Of a stretch of 11,341 nucleotides of DNA, positions 7,033 through 11,341 are shown one piece after another (within the stretch, counting starts at the first letter, position 1; every line of letters begins with the position of its first letter). Where the stretch lies: contig DAOSUS010000096.1 in assembly GCA_035378955.1 (NCBI GenBank), positions 1 through 11,341 on the forward strand. Reading direction: 5' to 3'. The position numbers and the translations under genes were made by a program. Origin of the DNA: Candidatus Hydrogenedens sp. GTDB taxonomy: Bacteria > Hydrogenedentota > Hydrogenedentia > Hydrogenedentales > Hydrogenedentaceae. A model generated the notes under the pieces. It did not search any database, was not told the origin of the DNA, and saw only the letters and a program-made list of their open reading frames with translations.

Positions 7033-7365
7033 TTACTTCTTTTGAGCAGCAGCACATTCTTTAATTGCAGACAAATCAATTTCTGTGTTGTTATTTTTTA
7101 CAATCCCTGTTGCTTCTACATCTTTGCCGGAAAGTTTAACAGCATCAGCCGACTTTGCACCTACTACTTTTAAAGTTTTGCCGGCAAGGTCAGCCAAAGC
7201 TTTTCCTGAACTATCCTTTGCTTCTTTCACTTGTATAGAAGCAGCATTGTTTTGCACAGAAACTTTACCGGTTACTGTTGCTTGAACATCCGCCGCAAAA
7301 GCACCGGCTGTTAAAATAAAAGCAACGACCATCGCAAAAGTAATTACACTTAATCTTTTTAACAT
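7033..7365 (-). CDS. small secreted protein of unknown function
   Basis: A 110-residue protein with a clear signal peptide: MLKR, a hydrophobic core to about residue 20, and an AFA/A cleavage site after residue 24. The mature protein of about 86 residues has alternating strands (VQATVTGKVSVQ, ASIQVKEAKD, KTLKVVGAKSADAVKL, KDVEATGIVKNN) that suggest a small OB-like beta barrel. It has a single cysteine in KECAAAQKK at the C-terminus. I do not recognise a named family. AAGGAGG seven bases before the ATG is close to the ideal ribosome site, and codon choice looks biased to frequent codons, both suggesting high expression. It stands alone between a structured leader and a terminator. Confidence 0.75.
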   Translation of the reverse strand: MLKRLSVITFAMVVAFILTAGAFAADVQATVTGKVSVQNNAASIQVKEAKDSSGKALADLAGKTLKVVGAKSADAVKLSGKDVEATGIVKNNNTEIDLSAIKECAAAQKK

Positions 7366-7375
7366 AATTTTACCT

Positions 7376-7390
7376 CCTTATGTTATAAGG
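7376..7390 (-). promoter_or_regulatory. hairpin that can hide the ribosome binding site
   Basis: Read on the minus strand, CCTTAT (7390-7385), loop AAC, then ATAAGG (7381-7376). The second arm shares its AAGG with the AAGGAGG ribosome site of the small secreted gene, so folding would block translation and opening would allow it. Confidence 0.45.
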
Positions 7391-7411
7391 TTTTTGTAAT
7401 TTAATTTATAA

Positions 7412-7450
7412 GAAGCGAGCGCTCACTTCGAACCCCTCACATTGGGGCTC
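7412..7450 (-). promoter_or_regulatory. two abutting leader hairpins or palindromic operator
   Basis: On the minus strand, GAGCCCC-AATGTGA-GGGGTTC (7450-7430) forms a seven-pair hairpin with one G-U. It is followed without gap by GAAGTGAGCGCTCGCTTC (7429-7412), which folds back on itself with a GCGC loop. They lie 47-85 bases before the start codon of the small secreted gene. As DNA, the second element is an 18-bp near-perfect palindrome and could instead bind a dimeric regulator. The rest of the 285-bp gap between 7366 and 7650 shows no gene. Confidence 0.45.
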
Positions 7451-7650
7451 ACTATATATATTCATTTTATACCCATTTTTTATGTCAGTTATGATAAAAA
7501 ATTTTAAATAATTCTTGCTTATATTTTTTTGGGGAATTTAACCAATTGATATGTAAATATTTATGAGAAAACTAATGGAGACTATTATAAATAGTACTTA
7601 TTTGAAAGGATTAAAAGAAATGCATTTTTTCTAAAAAGAATTTATTGGAT

Positions 7651-8949
7651 CTATGGCATTATTCCAAACAGAATGCCTGTTATAGTTGCCATAATGACAA
7701 CGAGGGAAACATAAGTAACTGTTTTTTTCAAACCTAAAATGTTATATATAACTATCATACTGGGGAGCGATAATGCAGGTCCAGCAAGTAAAAGAGCTAA
7801 TGCGGGTCCTTTACCCATTCCCGAACCGATTAATCCCTGTAATATCGGCACTTCCGTAAGAGTGGCGAAATACATAAAAGCCCCAACTATAGAAGCGAGA
7901 AAATTGGCACGGATAGAATTTCCTCCTACGGCGGTGTAAACCCATGTATTGGGGATAATTCCTTCATTCCCGGGTCTGCCTAAAAGGAAACCGGCTACAA
8001 ATACGCCCGCAAGTAGTAAAGGAAGGATTTGTTTTGCAAAAGTCCATGTAGAAAAGAACCATTCTTTTGTTTCATCTGTTCCTGTCAAGGTAATGATAGA
8101 GAGACCGATAAAACCTGTAGAAAATGCTACTACGGGTTCATGGGGGAATAGAAAGGCAAAAATAATGCATACTATTGCTGTAACAATAATTTTCCACCAT
8201 TGAATTTCAAACCATAACGCAAGAATAACCCCTAAAATAATTCCTGAGACAGAAGTAAATACCCATTTGTATTGAAACATAACATACCAGAAGCCCGTGT
8301 TATTTTCGGGCTTTCCCCAATTCGCAAATACAAGTATTGCTATCATGGATGCAAAGAAAAGGGCGGTTTTCCATAGAGGTCGCTTAGGTTCTGAAACAGG
8401 CATATTTGCATGTTTCAGAGTTCGCTGTGTCTCCTCTTTTCGGAAGATGAGGAACATTAACAATCCAATAATGATACTAAACAGGACTGCCCCCACAGCA
8501 CGAGCAACACCTAATTCCAGTCCTAATATGCGAGCCGTGAGAATGATGGCTAATACATTAATAGCAGGACCTGAATAAAGAAAAGCCGTAGCAGGTCCTA
8601 ATCCTGCACCCATTTTGTATATACCACTGAAGAGGGGTAATACTGTGCAGGAACAAACAGCCAGAATAGTCCCCGAAACTGACGCAACCCCGTATGCAAT
8701 AAATTTATTGGCATCAGCGCCGAGATACTTCATAACAGAATTTTGACTGATAAATACTCCAATAGCACCAGCAATAAAAAATGCAGGAACAAGGCACAGT
8801 AATACATGTTCTCTTGCATACCATTTAATTAAATAAAGTGCCTCCATCACCGCATTATCAAAACGAGATGTTCCAACAGGTAAAAAATAACAAATGAAAA
8901 ATGTCAGAGTAATAAAAAATAAAATTTTTCCTTCTTTTTTAATATCCAT
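7651..8949 (-). CDS. COG0701/ArsP-type membrane permease
   Basis: A 432-residue polytopic membrane protein of the PF03773 permease family (ArsP_1, YraQ type). The family hallmark is a duplicated segment: residues 102-147 (TVLPLFSGI ... GAGLGPATAFLYSGPAINV) and 365-410 (TEVPILQGL ... GMGKGPALALLLAGPALSL) align along their length. C99 and C101 in the VCSCT motif precede the first copy. A hydrophilic segment near 170-193 separates the halves. Characterised ArsP proteins export trivalent organoarsenicals; other family members are of unknown substrate. It follows the ArsR-type gene by 38 bp, with AAAGGA eight bases before the ATG, so both are one operon under that repressor. Metalloid export is the likely role by context; the specific ligand is not shown. 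No convincing terminator follows. Confidence 0.85.
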   Translation of the reverse strand: MDIKKEGKILFFITLTFFICYFLPVGTSRFDNAVMEALYLIKWYAREHVLLCLVPAFFIAGAIGVFISQNSVMKYLGADANKFIAYGVASVSGTILAVCSCTVLPLFSGIYKMGAGLGPATAFLYSGPAINVLAIILTARILGLELGVARAVGAVLFSIIIGLLMFLIFRKEETQRTLKHANMPVSEPKRPLWKTALFFASMIAILVFANWGKPENNTGFWYVMFQYKWVFTSVSGIILGVILALWFEIQWWKIIVTAIVCIIFAFLFPHEPVVAFSTGFIGLSIITLTGTDETKEWFFSTWTFAKQILPLLLAGVFVAGFLLGRPGNEGIIPNTWVYTAVGGNSIRANFLASIVGAFMYFATLTEVPILQGLIGSGMGKGPALALLLAGPALSLPSMIVIYNILGLKKTVTYVSLVVIMATITGILFGIMP

Positions 8950-8987
8950 GTTTAAATTCCTTTATATTATATTCGAGAGATTTTTAA

Positions 8988-9323
8988 CTATTTTTCTGAA
9001 GATAAATTTAATATTTCGAACTGCATTTTAGTCTTTTCTATGATAATGTTTTCTACACAGGATAAAAACATAGGGAGACATTTTAATCTCAGGCGATAAT
9101 ATACACGCAAACCTTCTTTTCGGTCCTCTATAATACCTGCTTGTTTTAAAATAGATAGATGTTTTGAGATTGTTGATATATCGTCTTCAATCAGTTCTTG
9201 TAGTTCACAGACACATTTTTCATGTTGAGCTAATTCATTAACAATGAAAAGTCGTGTTGAGTGAGAAAGAGCCTTTAATACCTGTGCATGTAATTCATAT
9301 TTGTCTTTAATTTTTTTGTTCAT
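8988..9323 (-). CDS. ArsR/SmtB-family metalloregulatory repressor
   Basis: A 111-residue winged-helix repressor. Landmarks: VLKALSHSTRLFIVNEL (15-31), a C37-V-C39 pair in the EKCVCELQEL stretch at the alpha-3 metalloid site, the recognition helix STISKHLSILKQAGII (50-65), and the wing with GLRVYYRL (71-78). Further cysteines C82 and C89 could complete a three-thiolate As(III)/Sb(III) site; that is inference. The frame is open to 9416, but the extra 31 residues are hydrophobic and unlike the family. AAGGA at 9332-9336 lies eight bases before the ATG at 9323, so this start is used. It probably controls both its own operon and the divergent ArsE/F/G-like operon. Confidence 0.88.
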   Translation of the reverse strand: MNKKIKDKYELHAQVLKALSHSTRLFIVNELAQHEKCVCELQELIEDDISTISKHLSILKQAGIIEDRKEGLRVYYRLRLKCLPMFLSCVENIIIEKTKMQFEILNLSSEK

Positions 9324-9352
9324 ATTCAATATCCTTAAAGTAACATTGTTGA

Positions 9353-9496
9353 TTATTTGATATAATAGCAAAATAGCCAAATAAATTTCAACTTGGATTT
9401 TTTTGTTAAATTGCAAAAGTAATGATTATTTGGTATATGTATTATATAAGATGTTCTATGTCGTATATCCATTTGCAATATAATTTGGTAATTTGG
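9353..9496. promoter_or_regulatory. repeated octamer TWATTTGG in the divergent control region
   Basis: Copies: TTATTTGA at 9353-9360 (plus), TTATTTGG at 9384-9377 (minus), TTATTTGG at 9426-9433 (plus), and a tandem TAATTTGG pair at 9481-9488 and 9489-9496 (plus). The first two form an inverted repeat. Three copies lie in the -35/-10 spacers of the two divergent promoters, where a repressor would block both. The likely binder is the adjacent ArsR-type protein, by position only. Confidence 0.5.
9362..9391 (-). promoter_or_regulatory. promoter of the ArsR-permease operon
   Basis: On the minus strand, TTGAAA (9391-9386) and TATTAT (9367-9362) with an 18-base spacer form a good sigma-70-type promoter. 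Transcription would start about 30 bases before the ATG at 9323. Confidence 0.6.
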
Positions 9497-9502
9497 TAAA
9501 AT
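9473..9502 (+). promoter_or_regulatory. promoter of the ArsE/F/G-like operon
   Basis: TTGCAA (9473-9478) and TAAAAT (9497-9502) are 18 bases apart; the tandem TAATTTGG pair nearly fills the spacer. Expected transcription start is near 9509, before the AAGGAG ribosome site at 9525-9530. Confidence 0.55.
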
Positions 9503-9537
9503 AAGAATATCATAACACAAACTTAAGGAGAATAGAT

Positions 9538-9774
9538 ATGAAAGAAATTAAAGTATTAGGTCCCGGTTGTATGAAGTGCGTGCAACTATATAACAACGCA
9601 AAAACCGCTGCAGATGAACTCAATATTGAATGTGAAATTGAAAAGATTTCTGATATTCAGAAAATCATGGACTATGGTGTTATGATGACACCTGCGTTGG
9701 TTGTAGATGGAGAAGTAAAGACAGTGGGAAAAGTTCCGTCTGTTGAAGAAATAAAGAAAATATTAGCGTCATAA
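9538..9774 (+). CDS. arsE: small thioredoxin-family protein, ArsE-like
   Basis: A 78-residue minimal thioredoxin fold of the TM0996/MTH895 type, also called redox-active disulfide protein 2. The active site is C11-M-K-C14 after a short strand (KEIKVLGPG), and the cis-proline is P52 in MMTPALVVDG. There is no signal peptide, so it should act in the cytoplasm. AAGGAG lies seven bases before the ATG. It heads a three-gene operon whose order and families match arsE-arsF-arsG. In that role it would take electrons from the cytoplasmic thiol pool and pass them on to the membrane partner; this is inference from fold and order. The symbol rests on neighbourhood more than on sequence, because such thioredoxins also sit beside COG0701 permeases. 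Confidence 0.82.
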   Translation: MKEIKVLGPGCMKCVQLYNNAKTAADELNIECEIEKISDIQKIMDYGVMMTPALVVDGEVKTVGKVPSVEEIKKILAS

Positions 9775-9803
9775 TCTTTACTTCAATAAGAAAGGAAAAA
9801 TAC

Positions 9804-10322
9804 ATGAAAAATATTATTTCTGTTTTATTAATTCTTTTTGTGTGTATTTCATTAGGTTATCTCGTATATTCAGAGGTAAGAAATAATCGAATTACTGTTT
9901 CTGATGTAAAAGCACAAACCGCAGGAAATACATCACAAGAAAATAAAACTTCTCCAACAGATACTGGGGATAAATCAGAAGCCAAGGAAAAGGTTATTGT
10001 TTATTATTTTCATGGGACTGCTCGTTGTCCTACCTGTCGAGCTATTGAACAATATGCGAAGGAAGCAATTGAAAATACCTTTAAGAAAGAATTGGAAACA
10101 GGGAAATTGGAATTCCGAAGTGTAAATGTAGAGGAGCCACAAAATGAACATTTTATACAGGACTTTCAGTTATCTACACGCTGTGTTGTTGTAGAATGGA
10201 ATGTAAATGGAAAAGCCCAGGATTGGAAAAGATTGGAAAAGGTTTGGGAACTTATTCATGGGGATAAAACAAGATATTATAACTACATACAAGAAAATGT
10301 CCGTGAGTATTTGAAGGGATAA
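9804..10322 (+). CDS. arsF: membrane-anchored thioredoxin-like protein, ArsF-like
   Basis: A 172-residue protein with an uncleaved-looking N-terminal membrane segment (about residues 4-22), a Ser/Thr/Lys-rich linker to about 62, and a thioredoxin-like domain from about 63 onward. That domain has VIVYYFHGTARCPTC with C75-P-T-C78 as redox pair. A third cysteine, C127, follows the position where thioredoxins usually carry the cis-proline loop (LSTRCVVVEW). The domain should face the periplasm. By family it corresponds to ArsF, described as a subunit acting on nitroaromatic arsenicals together with ArsE. The start has AAAGGA eight bases upstream. It is 29 bp after the ArsE-like gene and seven bases before the ArsG-like gene. 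Confidence 0.8.
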   Translation: MKNIISVLLILFVCISLGYLVYSEVRNNRITVSDVKAQTAGNTSQENKTSPTDTGDKSEAKEKVIVYYFHGTARCPTCRAIEQYAKEAIENTFKKELETGKLEFRSVNVEEPQNEHFIQDFQLSTRCVVVEWNVNGKAQDWKRLEKVWELIHGDKTRYYNYIQENVREYLKG

Positions 10323-10329
10323 ATACGGA

Positions 10330-11022
10330 ATGCAATTTTTAATGGGTCTTTTTTCTGCAGGATACCTTGGTTTTCTGACCTCTATCAGTCCCTGTCCTCT
10401 GGCAACAAATATTGTGGCTATTTCCTATATATCCAAGAAAATAACTCATCCCGGACTTGTCCTGTTGAATGGGCTTATTTATTCTTTAGGTAGAACCCTT
10501 GCCTATATCATACTCAGTTTTATACTTGTGAAGAGTTTATTGGATATGCCGTTTCTCTCTCATTTTTTGCAAAAATATATGAATAAAATTATTGGACCCC
10601 TTCTTATTATTGTGGGAATGTTTTTGCTTGACCTTATAAAGATTAATTTGAATATATCGTTTAAGACAGACAAGTTCAACAAGAAAATTGAAGAATGGGG
10701 ATTGATAGGTGCTTTTCTGCTCGGATTTCTATTTGCTTTATCTTTTTGTCCAACATCCGCAGCATTGTTTTTTGGGGGATTAATACCATTAGCCACTAAA
10801 ACAAATTCTGTTTTTAGTGTTCCCTTTTTCTATGGGGTTAGCACGGGCATTCCCGTTATTATCTTTTCTTTCTTAATTTCATTTGGAACATCGAAGGTTA
10901 GTAAAGTATACAATTTTTTATCATCAGCGGAGGTTTGGGCGAGAAGGATTACAGGGATAGTTTTTATCCTTGTGGGTGTTTATTTTACTCTTATTAATGT
11001 GTTCAAGATAAGTTTTTTCTGA
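10330..11022 (+). CDS. arsG: CcdA/DsbD-like membrane protein, ArsG-like
   Basis: A 230-residue membrane protein of the cytochrome c biogenesis/DsbD transmembrane group, with about six hydrophobic segments in two halves. The paired motifs ISPCPLATN (C22) and SFCPTSAALFFGG (C140) are the two intramembrane cysteines used by CcdA and DsbD to move electrons across the membrane. In databases, proteins of this operon position are called ArsG, a putative efflux permease for aromatic aminoarsenicals. The conserved cysteine pair argues equally for a thiol shuttle. Its ribosome site AAGGGA overlaps the ArsF-like stop, indicating coupled translation. Length is about right for a six-TM CcdA-like protein. 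Transport versus electron transfer is unresolved from sequence. Confidence 0.8.
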   Translation: MQFLMGLFSAGYLGFLTSISPCPLATNIVAISYISKKITHPGLVLLNGLIYSLGRTLAYIILSFILVKSLLDMPFLSHFLQKYMNKIIGPLLIIVGMFLLDLIKINLNISFKTDKFNKKIEEWGLIGAFLLGFLFALSFCPTSAALFFGGLIPLATKTNSVFSVPFFYGVSTGIPVIIFSFLISFGTSKVSKVYNFLSSAEVWARRITGIVFILVGVYFTLINVFKISFF

Positions 11023-11056
11023 AAGAGTGATACATGGGCTCTTGCCTGTTAAATTA

Positions 11057-11128
11057 ATGGGACAAATGGGACCGATGGGACAAATGAGACCAAAGGGGCT
11101 GATGAGACGAATGTTACCGATAGGACAA
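11057..11128 (+). repeat. 9-bp minisatellite, eight units
   Basis: Eight contiguous units of exactly nine bases, consensus ATGGGACMR. Units are ATGGGACAA, ATGGGACCG, ATGGGACAA, ATGAGACCA, AAGGGGCTG, ATGAGACGA, ATGTTACCG and ATAGGACAA, followed by another ATG. Units diverge toward the 3' side. As the period is a multiple of three, a frame stays open from 11057 to 11206 and would encode M-G-Q/P triplets, but no ribosome site precedes it. The surrounding 11023-11341 shows no other gene. Confidence 0.8.
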
Positions 11129-11206
11129 ATGTTTTACAATAGAAACAGGTATTTCATTGTATTTATAAATCCCACCGATATTTACCAGTTAACATATAGT
11201 CTATAA
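11057..11206 (+). CDS. possible 49-aa ORF on the minisatellite
   Basis: Starts at the first repeat ATG and reads 24 residues of Met-Gly-Gln/Pro-type triplets, then a 25-residue unique tail (FYNRNRYFIVF ...). There is no Shine-Dalgarno sequence and no recognised family. It is probably an accidental frame caused by the repeat period; it is listed because it is the only open frame of note in the last 319 bases. Confidence 0.12.
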   Translation: MGQMGPMGQMRPKGLMRRMLPIGQMFYNRNRYFIVFINPTDIYQLTYSL

Positions 11207-11272
11207 AGAAGAAAAACAGAGTATGTTAAGTTTTTTAATATTCACTTCTTCATTCATATTTTTGGTGTTCTT

Positions 11273-11291
11273 CATGGTTTAAAAAGCCATG
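11273..11291. other. short perfect hairpin near the window end
   Basis: CATGGTTT (11273-11280), loop AAA, AAGCCATG (11284-11291): eight pairs including one G-T. No T tract follows, so it is not a clear terminator; role unknown. Confidence 0.3.
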
Positions 11292-11341
11292 TGTTAACTA
11301 TGTACTATATCTTCAATTTACATTTGTCTTATCCGTTTCAT

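Noticed and set aside
7618..7630. Terminator after the permease gene
   Set aside because: AAATGCATTT is a palindrome with T residues on the plus strand, but it has almost no GC and no usable loop, and the T tract faces the wrong way for the permease transcript.
7563..7634. 23-residue plus-strand frame
   Set aside because: No ribosome site, no promoter and no resemblance to any protein; it lies in AT-rich intergenic DNA.
7739..8578. Three plus-strand open frames inside the permease region
   Set aside because: They are opposite-strand shadows of a well-conserved membrane protein and have no plausible starts.
9324..9416. N-terminal extension of the ArsR-type protein
   Set aside because: The extra residues are unlike the family, a good ribosome site precedes the internal ATG at 9323, and the extension covers the best promoter candidate.
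11023..11043. Terminator directly after the arsG-like gene
   Set aside because: AAGAG (11023-11027) and CTCTT (11039-11043) form only a five-pair stem with an 11-base loop and no T tract.
11057..11128. CRISPR array
   Set aside because: The repeats are nine bases with no spacers, so this is a minisatellite; no cas gene is present.
11200..11274. 24-residue minus-strand frame starting MKNTKNMNEE
   Set aside because: No ribosome site and too short to support; composition is what AT-rich DNA gives by chance.

Overview
This is an AT-rich stretch of bacterial chromosome. It comes from a Gram-negative-type organism: the window encodes a lipoprotein, a periplasm-facing thioredoxin-like protein and a CcdA-like membrane protein. 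The type IV pilin-like gene has the H-Xn-DG C-terminal motif common in Planctomycetes, Lentisphaerae and Candidatus Hydrogenedentes, and a GH127-type glycosidase lies nearby. Together these suggest a PVC-group or Hydrogenedentes-like bacterium. That placement is inference, because no rRNA or marker gene is present.

Layout. (a) 1-1250, plus strand: an accessory cluster. It holds the 3' end of a DUF1828/DUF1829 protein, a possible 32-codon ORF, and an overlapping HEPN/nucleotidyltransferase (MNT) pair of toxin-antitoxin type. (b) 1251-1677: no intact gene. It contains a frameshifted gene remnant, then the promoter region of the next gene with three alternating GGACA/TGTCC half-sites. (c) 1678-3486, plus strand: a GH127-like beta-L-arabinofuranosidase candidate with the Glu-x-Cys and Cys-x-Cys-Cys metal/nucleophile motif, followed by a hairpin terminator. 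(d) 3696-5095, minus strand: a prepilin-like protein and a lipoprotein in one operon. (e) 5252-6914, minus strand: an ECF sigma factor and a one-TM protein placed and built like its anti-sigma factor. (f) 7033-7365, minus strand: a small secreted protein with a strong ribosome binding site and a highly structured 5' leader. (g) 7651-11022: two divergent operons. An ArsR-type repressor and a COG0701/ArsP-type permease run leftward; an ArsE/ArsF/ArsG-like trio (small thioredoxin, membrane-anchored thioredoxin-like protein, CcdA-like membrane protein) runs rightward. (h) 11023-11341: no convincing gene, but a 9-bp minisatellite.

The most coherent system is (g). Both divergent promoters carry copies of the octamer TWATTTGG in their -35/-10 spacers, a plausible shared operator for the ArsR protein. 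The three rightward genes together supply a cytoplasmic CxxC, a pair of intramembrane cysteines and a periplasmic CxxC, which is the geometry of a DsbD-type thiol relay split over three polypeptides. By family they correspond to the arsEFG genes described for nitroaromatic arsenicals; the actual substrate here cannot be read from sequence. Five translation starts were placed inside the longest open frames, four on Shine-Dalgarno spacing and one (the ArsR protein) also on the extent of the conserved domain; the reasons are given in those entries.
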